The position numbers and the translations under genes were made by a program. The notes under the pieces are model-generated. The model saw nothing but the letters and a program-made list of their open reading frames with translations. It made no database searches and was not told the DNA's origin. A stretch of 11,871 nucleotides of DNA from Candidatus Methanoplasma sp. (GTDB lineage: Archaea; Thermoplasmatota; Thermoplasmata; Methanomassiliicoccales; Methanomethylophilaceae): NCBI GenBank assembly GCA_031288985.1, contig JAITQH010000067.1, positions 1 to 11,871 on the forward strand, given 5' to 3'. Below, piece after piece: positions 1-7,125 of this stretch (position 1 is its first letter; every line of letters begins with the position of its first letter).

Positions 1-2
1 CC

Positions 3-1502
3 GCGAACACATCCCTGGACATCCTCAGGGTGCAGATGCGCCAGCTCAGGGATTCCATCAGGACGATGGACGACGAGATGAGGAAAGCGGCCGGAGAGGG
101 CATGGGGATCCATGTCAGAATGGGCGAGCTGACGGCCAAGGTCGCCGGACTCAAAAGGACCAAGCAGACGATCGTCGACGACCTGAAGCTGAAATCGGAG
201 GAATTGGCAGACGTCACGGAAGAGCTGTCGGAGGCCGACGGCCGCCTGGCCGCCGTCTCCGAAGAGGTCGGGAGCCTCAGGGCGCAGAAGACCGAGGTCC
301 GGGACAGGATAGCGCAGATCGCCCCTGCGGACATACAGGAAAGACTGAACGCGGTGCGCGAAAGGGTCTACGTTCTGACTCAGTCCGTATCCGATCTCAG
401 AACGCAGAAGAACGCACTGGAGAACGAATCGTCCGGGTTGGCCAAGCAGATCCAGTCGGCCGAAGAGCAGATATCGCAGTACAGGAAGAAGGTCGCAGAC
501 GGCGAAGCGGAAGCCAAAGGATACGCCGAGAACGTCGCCGTGCTGGAAACGGAAATGTCCGCACTGAGAAGGATCGAGCGCGACATCGAGTCCGGCGTGG
601 AGGATCTGAAGAATCAGAAGGACGCGTTGGTCGAGATAAGATACAAGCTGGAAACGGACAGATCCGCCGCCCAGGAGAAGATAGAGGCCAAAGAAGGCAT
701 AAGGGCGCAGCAGGAGGCGATGTCGATCACCACTGCGCAGCGCGTCGACCAGCTCAGGGCCGAGGCGGCGGAGCTTAAGACGGAGGCGCCGCAGCCGATA
801 CCCTCGGAAGAGGAGATCAGACGCGTGATAAGGACGTACGAAGGCACGCTGTCCAGAATAGGGAACGTGAACCTTCGCGCCATAGAGGAATATGACGAAA
901 GGAAGGCGAGATACGACAGCCTTACGGCCGACATCGACCGCCTCAACAAGCAGATCAAAGATCTGAACGCACTCACAGACTCTCTGAACTCCCAGAAGAA
1001 GGGGCTGTTCATGGAGTCCTACAACGCCGTGAACGTGAACTTCAAGGAGGTCTATGCCCAGCTTTCCGGCGGCGGGGAGGCGTTCATGGGGCTGGAAGAC
1101 GAGGACGACCCGTTCCTCGGAGGGCTTACGATAAACGCCAAACCCAAGAACGGAAAACTTTTGAGGCTGGAATCCCTGTCGGGAGGAGAGAAGTCGCTCA
1201 CCGCACTGGCGTTCATATTCGCGATCCAGGAGTACCAACCGTCGCCGTTCTACGTGCTTGACGAGGTGGACATGTTCCTGGACTCGGTGAACGCGGAGAT
1301 GGTGGCCAGAAGGGTCAAGGAGAGCTCCGCCAAGGCGCAGTTCATCCAAGTGTCGCTGAGAAAGGTCACACTGGCGATGGCGGACCACCTTATAGGCGTG
1401 ACAAGGCCTCCCACGGGAATAAGCAAAGTGATAATACAGCCCGACCTCGCGGAGGTCTCGAAGTACGAGGAAGAGGCTTTGAAACAGCGGCCGCAAACAT
1501 AA
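3..1502 (+). CDS. smc: Chromosome segregation protein SMC, C-terminal part (5' end outside window)
   Basis: The reading frame is open from the first bases, so the start lies upstream; 499 residues are visible of a family that is usually about 1,150-1,200. Roughly residues 1-330 are heptad-like, charged, low-proline sequence: the descending coiled coil after the hinge, which is itself not in view. The C-terminal ABC head half follows, with the IGNVNLRAIEEY segment (nt about 859-894), the signature LSGGE at residues 392-396, Walker B FYVLDEVD at 416-423 with D420 and E421, a D-loop just after it, and the QFIQVSLRK switch region. The Walker A half is missing because it is N-terminal. Known role: ATP-driven DNA loop extrusion and chromosome condensation as a dimer bound by ScpA and ScpB. 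The gene is followed 21 nt later by scpA and 1 nt after that by scpB, which confirms the identity. Very secure call. Confidence 0.97.
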   Translation, partial: ANTSLDILRVQMRQLRDSIRTMDDEMRKAAGEGMGIHVRMGELTAKVAGLKRTKQTIVDDLKLKSEELADVTEELSEADGRLAAVSEEVGSLRAQKTEVRDRIAQIAPADIQERLNAVRERVYVLTQSVSDLRTQKNALENESSGLAKQIQSAEEQISQYRKKVADGEAEAKGYAENVAVLETEMSALRRIERDIESGVEDLKNQKDALVEIRYKLETDRSAAQEKIEAKEGIRAQQEAMSITTAQRVDQLRAEAAELKTEAPQPIPSEEEIRRVIRTYEGTLSRIGNVNLRAIEEYDERKARYDSLTADIDRLNKQIKDLNALTDSLNSQKKGLFMESYNAVNVNFKEVYAQLSGGGEAFMGLEDEDDPFLGGLTINAKPKNGKLLRLESLSGGEKSLTALAFIFAIQEYQPSPFYVLDEVDMFLDSVNAEMVARRVKESSAKAQFIQVSLRKVTLAMADHLIGVTRPPTGISKVIIQPDLAEVSKYEEEALKQRPQT

Positions 1503-1523
1503 GATTAAAAGGAGGGGATGCAG

Positions 1524-2369
1524 ATGGATGAGACCGTGAAAAGAGAAGGGATAGAGCAGCACCTGCTGTTCCATAAGGCTTTGAGCGAAGACAGCGGAGC
1601 CTTTGAAAGAATAAACGGGTATATGGACATCCTTGACAAGGCGGAGTCGGGCGAAAGGCTCACAGACCCCGTCGACGAGTCCATACGCGCCGTGTTCAGC
1701 CTGGTGCTGGAAAGCGGCATCGACCCTTGGGAGATAGACCTCAGGGAGTTTGTGAGGACGTACTCGAAGAAGGTGCGCGAGAACACCTTCGACATGATAG
1801 TGGCGGGCAAGCTGATCCTAATGGCCTGGAAGATACTCAGGCTTCAGTCCGAGGCAACGGCTTCAAGGGTCTATCAGCCCGAACCGGAGTACGACGAGTC
1901 GGATTTCTACCTGGAGGACGAGGACGATCGGATGTTCGTCCCGGAAGTGTCGTTCCAGGAGGCATTCCGGAGGGAGGAACTCCGTCCGGTTACGATGTAC
2001 GAGCTTTTGGACGCCTTCGAGTCCGCCAGGATCGAGGTGGAGATACAGCAGGAGCGCGAAAGGGTGAGGCAGGAGCTTCGCGCCAAGGAGCCGCGGAGTT
2101 TCGACAACAAGGCGCACGACGAGGACGACGAGCATGACGTCGAGATAATCTGGGAGCGCATCAGGAGGCTCGGGGCGGGCGCCGTGCAGATCGACGAACT
2201 CTACACCGCAGACATCCTCGAGAACCTCAGGACCTTCGTTTCCGTGCTGCATCTGGTCAGGGAAGGGAGGCTGGACGTCAGGCAGGATGTCATGCCGAAC
2301 GGCGAGATATACATAGAGATGACGGTTCCCGGGGCGGCCGAGCACGCGGAGACCCCGGCGGTGAACTGA
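1524..2369 (+). CDS. scpA: Segregation and condensation protein A (kleisin)
   Basis: A 281-residue kleisin that would bridge the SMC heads. The N-terminal part carries the typical ESGIDPWEIDLREFV block (residues 64-78) followed by FDMIVAGKLILMAWKILRLQ (89-108), the helix pair that contacts the SMC neck. An acidic linker (about 120-140 and 198-206, rich in D/E) separates it from a C-terminal winged helix (about 206-266) that would bind the SMC head cap. Two ATGs are possible. The first, at 1518, sits only 2 nt after a strong GGAGG (1511-1515), whereas ATG 1524 has an 8-nt spacing, so 1524 is chosen; the difference is two residues. scpB begins 1 nt after the stop, so the two are translationally close. 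Acts in the nucleoid with SMC and ScpB. Confidence 0.93.
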   Translation: MDETVKREGIEQHLLFHKALSEDSGAFERINGYMDILDKAESGERLTDPVDESIRAVFSLVLESGIDPWEIDLREFVRTYSKKVRENTFDMIVAGKLILMAWKILRLQSEATASRVYQPEPEYDESDFYLEDEDDRMFVPEVSFQEAFRREELRPVTMYELLDAFESARIEVEIQQERERVRQELRAKEPRSFDNKAHDEDDEHDVEIIWERIRRLGAGAVQIDELYTADILENLRTFVSVLHLVREGRLDVRQDVMPNGEIYIEMTVPGAAEHAETPAVN

Positions 2370-2370
2370 C

Positions 2371-2913
2371 ATGGATGGGAAAGCAGCCGTCGAGGCCGCG
2401 CTGTTCTCCAGCTCCGAGAACCTGAAGGTGCAGGACATAGCGGATCGCACAGGTCTTGACGAGGCGGCGGTGCGCCACATCATCAAAGACCTGAGGACGG
2501 AGTACGACGAAAGGGACTCGGCGATCATGATAGCCAAGATAGGCTCGGAATACTGCATGATGCTCCGGCCGGAGTACGGCGAGTACACCGGGAAGTTCGC
2601 GAAAGCGGAGATGACCCCCGGAATGATGAGAACACTGAGCACCATCGCGTACAATCAGCCGGTTCTTCAGTCAGAGCTGTTCAGGACGCGCGGCGTAAGG
2701 ACGTACGACGACGTCCACGCGCTCGCGGAGATGGGTTTCGTCCACAGGAAGAAATCCGGGCAGACGATGGAGCTTACGACCACGAACAGATTCTCCGAGT
2801 ACTTCGGGATAGGCAGCACAAGGGTCGCCGACATCAAGAAATGGATAGACAAGCAGGCCAAGAACGCACAGGCCGAAGAGTCCGGCAAGGACGAACCGGA
2901 AACGGACGGCTGA
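2371..2913 (+). CDS. scpB: Segregation and condensation protein B
   Basis: A 180-residue winged-helix protein. The first wing region starts with AAVEAALFSSSENLKVQDIA (residues 5-24), a family hallmark. The second contains LSTIAYNQPVLQSELFRTRG (89-108), equivalent to the bacterial LAIIAYRQPITRxEIExIRG block, and then ELTTTNRFSEYFGI (134-147), equivalent to the TTxxFLEYFGL strand. The usual GRP turn before TT is replaced by SGQTMEL, a divergence in line with an archaeal origin. The last 15-20 residues are an acidic disordered tail. ScpB dimers clamp ScpA and regulate SMC ATPase. The gene is the last of the smc-scpA-scpB operon; the next gene on this strand starts 192 nt later with its own promoter. 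Confidence 0.92.
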   Translation: MDGKAAVEAALFSSSENLKVQDIADRTGLDEAAVRHIIKDLRTEYDERDSAIMIAKIGSEYCMMLRPEYGEYTGKFAKAEMTPGMMRTLSTIAYNQPVLQSELFRTRGVRTYDDVHALAEMGFVHRKKSGQTMELTTTNRFSEYFGIGSTRVADIKKWIDKQAKNAQAEESGKDEPETDG

Positions 2914-2918
2914 GACCC

Positions 2919-2940
2919 GGGCCTGCCGATGCGCATGCCC
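2919..2940 (+). terminator. Possible hairpin after scpB
   Basis: Six bases after the scpB stop, GGGCCTGC (2919-2926) and GCATGCCC (2933-2940) can pair at 7 of 8 positions around a 6-nt loop. No T-rich tract follows directly, and archaeal terminators usually depend on T runs, so this is only a candidate 3'-end structure of the smc-scpA-scpB transcript. The rest of 2941-3020 shows no gene or clear signal. Confidence 0.25.
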
Positions 2941-3020
2941 AACGGGATCCGACTCCCCGTTTCGAGAAAGGCGGTCTGTTCGGCAAGACGCGGCGCCGGT
3001 GCGTTCAAAAGACATGTGAT

Positions 3021-3086
3021 TTGCAAATTCTATAATGAAAGACTTGCAAATTCTATAATGAAAGACTTGCAAACTCTATAATATAC
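3021..3086 (+). repeat. Tandem 23-bp direct repeats (two perfect copies and a third partial) in the promoter of the DUF4143 ATPase
   Basis: Copies lie at 3021-3043 and 3044-3066 and are identical over 23 nt. A third runs 3067-3086: its first 16 bases match with one change (T to C at position 8), then it diverges. Each unit begins with the palindromic hexamer TTGCAA, contains the TATA-like CTATAATG, and ends AAAGAC. An extra AAAAGAC just upstream (3007-3013) may be the end of a decayed earlier copy. The array is AT-rich in an otherwise GC-rich region. The third copy supplies the putative TATA box of the downstream gene, so the array looks like operator iterons or duplicated promoter elements. 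There are no spacers, so it is not a CRISPR. Confidence 0.92.
3076..3086 (+). promoter_or_regulatory. Putative TATA box of the ATPase gene
   Basis: CTATAATATAC is centred about 25 nt upstream of the ATG at 3106, the spacing expected between an archaeal TATA box and its transcription start. No convincing Shine-Dalgarno sequence lies between box and ATG, so the mRNA is probably leaderless. The box is formed by the third, diverged copy of the 23-bp repeat; the two perfect copies each carry a TATAATG that could be further TBP sites or repressor-binding sites. Confidence 0.55.
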
Positions 3087-3105
3087 TTGTTGTGAATATG
3101 GGATC

Positions 3106-4395
3106 ATGGCAGAGGGACCGCCCGCATCGTCCGAAGAGATCCACAATTTATACCGTCCGAGGATCATCGACTCCTGCATATCGGAGAAACTCCGCGCTTT
3201 TGGCGGGGTGTTGATAACCGGGCCAAGATCCTGCGGCAAATCCTGGACAGGGATAAATCATTCGAGATCGGCGACCTTCATGGGAGACGAGGATGCAAAC
3301 AGATCCGTCGCCCTGAATCCCCAATCGGCGCTGGAGGGAGAATATCCGCATCTGGTGGACGAATGGCAGGACGTTCCCAAGCTGTGGGACGTTGCACGCA
3401 GAAACATAGACCTGGCTCACAAAAAAGGCATGTATGTGTTCACGGGATCGTCCGTGCCTCCTCTGGAAAGGACGTCGCATACGGGCATAGGCAGATTCGC
3501 CAGAATGCACATGCGAACGATGTCCCTCTTCGAGTCCGGCGACAGCAGCGGTTCCGTAAGGCTGTCGGCCCTGTTCGACGCGGGCAGAGCCGACAACGCG
3601 CCGTCGAAGATGGATTACCAGCAGGCGGTCCGTCTGATATGCAGAGGCGGATGGCCCGGGGCGCTGGGCATCGACGACGACGCCGCGATAGGCATGTCCT
3701 ATGACTACATCAATTCGGTGATCGACCTGGATATGTCCCGCGTCGACGGAAAGAGGCGGAGCAGGACGACCGCCGAACTGATGCTGAGATCCCTCGCAAG
3801 GAACAACGCATCTTCCGCAAGCATCTCCACCATAGGTGCAGACGTGCAGAGAGCCGGGACCAAGATCTCAGACATAACCGTGAACAGCTATTTGGAGGTC
3901 TTCAGGAAGCTTTTCATTATTGAAGAACAAACCGCCTGGCACCCTTCGCTTCGTTCAAGGACGCGCATCCGAACATCCCCAAAAAGGCATTTCACGGACC
4001 CTTCCCTTGCGGCCGCCGCGCTTGGCGCAAGGCCCAAGATGCTTCTTAAGGACGCCAAGACCGCAGGCCTCCTGTTTGAGTCCCTGTGTTACAGGGATCT
4101 GTGCGTCTATGCATCCGCATCTGGGGGGCGGGTCTTCCACTATCGGGACAATTCCGATCTTGAAGTTGATGCCGTGATACAGCTCGACGACGGCAGATGG
4201 GGGGCGGCGGAGGTCAAACTGGGGACCTTCGAATTCGAAAAAGCGGCGGTCAATCTTATACGCATGAAGAAAAAGATGGTGGCGGCAGGTGCGGAAGAAC
4301 CCTCCTTCCTCATGATACTGAGCGCATCGGGGGGCGGAGCCCACACCCGCGCCGACGGGGTCGCAGAGGTGCCTATAGACTGTCTGGGACCGTGA
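3106..4395 (+). CDS. AAA family ATPase with C-terminal DUF4143 (nuclease-fold-like) domain
   Basis: A 429-residue protein of the widespread AAA_14/DUF4143 ATPase family, whose function is not established. The N-terminus has the family entry YRPRIIDSCISEKLRAFGG (residues 16-34). Walker A is GPRSCGKS (39-46), the Walker B-like acidic stretch is LVDEWQDV (83-90, D85 E86), and FTGSS (112-116) is the sensor-1-like strand. The middle (about 165-280) is helical. The C-terminal domain (about 281-429) has the spacing of a PD-(D/E)XK fold: E325 in the FESL helix, D355 in EVDAVI, and E369/K371 in AAEVKLG, so the possible catalytic residues are all present. The start is ATG 3106, placed by the TATA box and the lack of a Shine-Dalgarno site. 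It stands alone on the + strand between scpB and the convergent vsr gene. In this family, roles in mobile-element, defence or toxin-like biology have been suspected but not shown; here the setting beside a restriction-modification cluster is suggestive only. Confidence 0.88.
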   Translation: MAEGPPASSEEIHNLYRPRIIDSCISEKLRAFGGVLITGPRSCGKSWTGINHSRSATFMGDEDANRSVALNPQSALEGEYPHLVDEWQDVPKLWDVARRNIDLAHKKGMYVFTGSSVPPLERTSHTGIGRFARMHMRTMSLFESGDSSGSVRLSALFDAGRADNAPSKMDYQQAVRLICRGGWPGALGIDDDAAIGMSYDYINSVIDLDMSRVDGKRRSRTTAELMLRSLARNNASSASISTIGADVQRAGTKISDITVNSYLEVFRKLFIIEEQTAWHPSLRSRTRIRTSPKRHFTDPSLAAAALGARPKMLLKDAKTAGLLFESLCYRDLCVYASASGGRVFHYRDNSDLEVDAVIQLDDGRWGAAEVKLGTFEFEKAAVNLIRMKKKMVAAGAEEPSFLMILSASGGGAHTRADGVAEVPIDCLGP

Positions 4396-4439
4396 CCCTC
4401 CGAAATATTGCGGCGCTCAAGAACGTCGGATGCGGTCCC

Positions 4440-4457
4440 GACCCGACCGACCGGGTC
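4440..4457. terminator. Inverted repeat between convergent genes
   Basis: GACCCG (4440-4445) and CGGGTC (4452-4457) are perfect inverted copies around a 6-nt loop. The right arm overlaps the vsr stop codon (4456-4458, read on the other strand). The hairpin sits in the 60-nt gap between the converging ATPase and vsr genes, where a two-way terminator would be expected, but it has no T tract, so function is uncertain. Confidence 0.3.
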
Positions 4458-4908
4458 AGAGTTGTGCCGGCAGGCGCCGGGCCGAGGCCGCACGATCCGA
4501 ACGCACGGCATTCTCAACCTCATCCGCGCACGACTTCAGGTTTTTCCTGATATCCTTTCCCCAGAATCTGAGCACCGTATACCCCAGGCTTTCCAGTTCG
4601 GTGCGGACTTCGGCGTCGCGCGCCATGTTGCGTTCGATCTTCGGGATCCAATAGTCCCGGTTGCTCTTGATGCGGCCGCTGTTGCCGTCCCACTCGTACC
4701 CGTGCCAAAATTCACTGTCGCAGAACACAGCCACCTTCGGCCCTATGAACGCAATATCGGGCTTCCCCGGAAGGGACCTGCAGTTTTTGCGGTATCTCAG
4801 GCCGCGGGACCAAAGTTCTTTTCTGAGTGCGACTTCGATGGAAGTGTCCTTGGAGCGGATGGCGGACATCGTTTTTCTGCGCTGTTCGGGAGTAAGATTG
4901 TCAGTCAT
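4456..4908 (-). CDS. vsr: Vsr-type very short patch repair endonuclease (zinc-site-lacking variant)
   Basis: A 150-residue DNA mismatch endonuclease of the Vsr family, which nicks 5' of T in T:G mismatches produced by deamination of 5-methylcytosine. The start LTPEQRRKTMSAIRSKDTSI (5-24) is a close match to the family. By alignment from memory with E. coli Vsr the numbering coincides: E25, D51 (in LPGKPD, 46-51) and H69 (in FWHG, 67-70) are conserved. E. coli Vsr residues T63 and H64 are C63 and D64 here, and three zinc ligands (C66, H71, C73) are E66, Y71 and W73, so the structural zinc is probably absent. The C-terminal helix region WIPKIERNMARD (about 97-108) is typical. ATG 4908 follows a strong GGGGGGAGGA and overlaps the endonuclease stop by 4 nt (ATGA), so the two are translationally coupled. 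It is the third gene of the methyltransferase operon. The catalytic call is secure; the exact mismatch context is unknown. Confidence 0.9.
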   Translation of the reverse strand: MTDNLTPEQRRKTMSAIRSKDTSIEVALRKELWSRGLRYRKNCRSLPGKPDIAFIGPKVAVFCDSEFWHGYEWDGNSGRIKSNRDYWIPKIERNMARDAEVRTELESLGYTVLRFWGKDIRKNLKSCADEVENAVRSDRAASARRLPAQL

Positions 4909-6086
4909 TCCTCCCCCCTCAGGTCAAGGCGGGTCTGGCGAATTCTGCTTCTTCCGCCGGTTCCGCCTTCAATATCGATGACGTCCTCCTCAAAGTGCGT
5001 GAAATCGATGGAAAAGTCATTCGGTCCATTTTTCGTTACTACCGCGTGGTCAATGCCGAGTCCGTCAAGAAGGCCGTATGTTGCAAGACTGCCGGGTTCG
5101 AGTTTAAGCACATCCCGAAGCAGCCATCTGCCGAGAGCGGAGTTGGGATCGGACATCAGAGCCTTGTCTCCCTCCTGGCAGATCTTGGCGGACAAAACGC
5201 CTCCGTCGGGAAGTCTGAGTTTGAAAGAGACGCCCCGCTGCGGGAAAAAACCGCTGTTTTCGCGAAGGGTCTTCGCCGGCACGCGGATGTACGCTTCGTC
5301 CATGTTTCTCTTTCTTCCGGACGCATTCCAGTGGTTGAGGCCGCTTTTTTCCGGAACGCATCTCCCGCCGCCCTTTTTGGCGGAGAACAGCGGAAGGTGC
5401 ACAGACGGCCTGAAGCACGCCATTTCAAGGCCGGGCATCTTCCCGCTCATTTCTGCAAGAACCGCAAACGGTTCGTCTATGATGGCCACGCCGATCTCGT
5501 TCAGATGAGGCTTCGACGCGAACCGCATGTAGAGCGTACTCTTGGACCTGTGGAATTTGTATTCGTTCTTTCCGTCTGTGAAGGATGCCGTCGTTTTGCC
5601 GGGCGTCCTCCTGAGACGAATGTTCCCGACATCGATAAAATCCATTTTGGACTCCAATATGCGGACGGATCCCCGCCCCCTCACAATGCAGTGGTATATC
5701 AGGGCCTCGACGCCGTACGCCCTCATTGCAAATTCAAGCCTGGCATTCCTCAGTTTGGATGCCTCTGCGACAAGCTCCTCATCCGACAGAGATCTCAGCA
5801 AAGGGCTGTCTTTGTTGAATTCGGCGATCTTTTGGAAACTTGTTCCTCCGGAGTCTTCGACAAATGTTTTGACGCCTATCCCAACCTTGTTGAGTTTGGC
5901 GTCTATCGCACAGTCGGATCTCGACAGGTTGTCTGCCCCAAGGCATTCGCAAAAGATATTCTCGGCAAGTCTGGGTGCAAGATATGGGCAGTCGCTCTCC
6001 GAGAACATTTTCGACAATGCGCAGGCGGCCCGCAAATATTCAAGATATCGGTTTACCTTCTCATCTGCTATCTTTTCGATCAGCAT
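4905..6086 (-). CDS. Probable type II restriction endonuclease with C-terminal B3-like DNA-recognition domain
   Basis: A 393-residue protein between a C5 methyltransferase and vsr, which strongly implies a restriction enzyme. The N-terminal part resembles a PD-(D/E)XK core: E42 in LAENIF, acidic D58 and D62 in SRSDCAIDAK, then GIGVKTF (69-75) with K73, followed by SFQKIAEFN (83-91). The residue two before K73 is G71 rather than D/E, so the assignment is tentative. A middle segment holds HRSKSTLYMRF (179-189). The C-terminal part (about 264-362), with AYIRVPAKTL, GFFPQRGVSFKL, LGRWLLRDVLKL and SIDFT, matches the B3-like recognition domain seen in BfiI and NgoFVII/NgoAVII-type enzymes. No HxK(x)4D phospholipase D motif was found, unlike the NgoFVII catalytic domain. 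ATG 6086 is preferred to TTG 6104 because AAGGTG lies 9 nt upstream; it overlaps the methyltransferase end by 26 nt. Recognition site unknown. Confidence 0.72.
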   Translation of the reverse strand: MLIEKIADEKVNRYLEYLRAACALSKMFSESDCPYLAPRLAENIFCECLGADNLSRSDCAIDAKLNKVGIGVKTFVEDSGGTSFQKIAEFNKDSPLLRSLSDEELVAEASKLRNARLEFAMRAYGVEALIYHCIVRGRGSVRILESKMDFIDVGNIRLRRTPGKTTASFTDGKNEYKFHRSKSTLYMRFASKPHLNEIGVAIIDEPFAVLAEMSGKMPGLEMACFRPSVHLPLFSAKKGGGRCVPEKSGLNHWNASGRKRNMDEAYIRVPAKTLRENSGFFPQRGVSFKLRLPDGGVLSAKICQEGDKALMSDPNSALGRWLLRDVLKLEPGSLATYGLLDGLGIDHAVVTKNGPNDFSIDFTHFEEDVIDIEGGTGGRSRIRQTRLDLRGEE

Positions 6087-7107
6087 GTGTGTCCGCACCT
6101 TCAAGCGCTTTCAGGATCCGTTCCGCAATTCTTTGGACCACCGGCACGGACACGGAGTTTCCGGCCTGCTTGTATCTGCCGGAGCTGCGCACAGCGGGAG
6201 CGAAATTGAAGTCGCCCGGGAACCCCTGCAGCCGCAGGCACTCTTCGGGAGTCAGCTTGCGCACCCCGTAATCGTCGCGGATCAGCGGGACATTGTGTCC
6301 TCCTCCGCCCATGTTGGCGGTGAGCGTGGGACAGACATTGTTCTTGTTCTCTCTGACATACGTGCGGCGGAGCTGATAGACCGTTTCTTTGTTCCTGACG
6401 TCCTTATCCAGCATCGGATGGTATTGGGACTCTTCCGTGTAGTAGAAGCAATCTTCAGCTTTGACGCCGGGGTGCGTTATGGAGGCCACCGTCTTTTCGA
6501 GGCGGATCGGCTCGGGCCAGGAGAAGTTCTTCAGGTCTTTTTCATTTTTGAATGCGACAATGTACACCCTTTCTCTGTTCTGCGGTATGTTGCCGTATTC
6601 CTTTGTGTTGAACACTCTGTGATCGATGATGTATCCGCAGTCTCTGAGGCACTTGCACACGCATTCGAACGTCCTGCCGCCGTCATGTTTGACAAGGTTC
6701 TTCACATTCTCAATGAAGACCACTCTGGGACTCTTGGCCTCGATGATTCTGATGATCTGAAAGAACAGTATGCCTCTGTCGTCCTCGAATCCTTTGCGGT
6801 ATCCCGCCACGGAGAAGGCCTGACAAGGGAATCCTGCGGTGAGGATGTCCAGAGGGGGGACGCTTTGGGCATTGACGTTCCTGACGTCGCCCTCCTCGAG
6901 GTATTTGGGTCCGAAGTGTCCGCGGTATGTTTTACAGGCGTCGGCGTCAATCTCGTTTGCCCACACCATCTCGGCTCCGGCGTTCCTGAAGGCCAGACAT
7001 ATGCCGCCTATCCCGGCGAACATGCTGCCTACGGCATATTTGCCGCTTCCTGTCGAAACCGCCGCATTCAAACCGCAACGGCTCTCCGCCCGAGTCATTG
7101 TGCTCAT
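6061..7107 (-). CDS. DNA (cytosine-5-)-methyltransferase
   Basis: A 348-residue C5-cytosine methyltransferase that transfers a methyl group from S-adenosylmethionine to cytosine C5. The conserved motifs appear in order: motif I FAGIGG (30-35), motif IV GFPCQAFSVAG (92-102) with catalytic C95, motif VI ENV (133-135), motif VIII QNRERVYIV (176-184), a target recognition region (about 200-280) ending in CPTLTANMGGGGHNVPLI, motif IX RKLTPEECLRLQGFP (283-297) and motif X KQAGNSVSVPVV (313-324). The TL pair in the recognition domain is typical. Codons from TTG 7116 are also open, but ATG 7107 is chosen because an A/T-rich TATA-like box lies about 26-30 nt upstream and there is no Shine-Dalgarno site (leaderless). 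It is the first gene of the - strand operon with the endonuclease and vsr, and probably protects host DNA from that endonuclease. Target sequence not deducible here. Confidence 0.95.
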   Translation of the reverse strand: MSTMTRAESRCGLNAAVSTGSGKYAVGSMFAGIGGICLAFRNAGAEMVWANEIDADACKTYRGHFGPKYLEEGDVRNVNAQSVPPLDILTAGFPCQAFSVAGYRKGFEDDRGILFFQIIRIIEAKSPRVVFIENVKNLVKHDGGRTFECVCKCLRDCGYIIDHRVFNTKEYGNIPQNRERVYIVAFKNEKDLKNFSWPEPIRLEKTVASITHPGVKAEDCFYYTEESQYHPMLDKDVRNKETVYQLRRTYVRENKNNVCPTLTANMGGGGHNVPLIRDDYGVRKLTPEECLRLQGFPGDFNFAPAVRSSGRYKQAGNSVSVPVVQRIAERILKALEGADTHADRKDSR

Positions 7108-7125
7108 CAGTGTCAATTAGGTCAT

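Noticed and set aside
3021..3086. CRISPR array
   Set aside because: The copies are directly adjacent with no spacers, there are only two to three of them, and no cas genes are present.
4905..6086. Phospholipase D-type (NgoFVII) catalytic domain in the endonuclease
   Set aside because: The only H/K cluster is HRSK, which does not fit the HxK(x)4D motif.
6087..6104. TTG start of the endonuclease at 6104
   Set aside because: No Shine-Dalgarno site precedes it, while ATG 6086 has AAGGTG 9 nt upstream; kept only as an alternative.
4995..6209. Long + strand open frame (404 codons) opposite the endonuclease gene
   Set aside because: It is antisense to a protein with recognisable domains, shows no family pattern itself, and its length follows from codon bias on the other strand.
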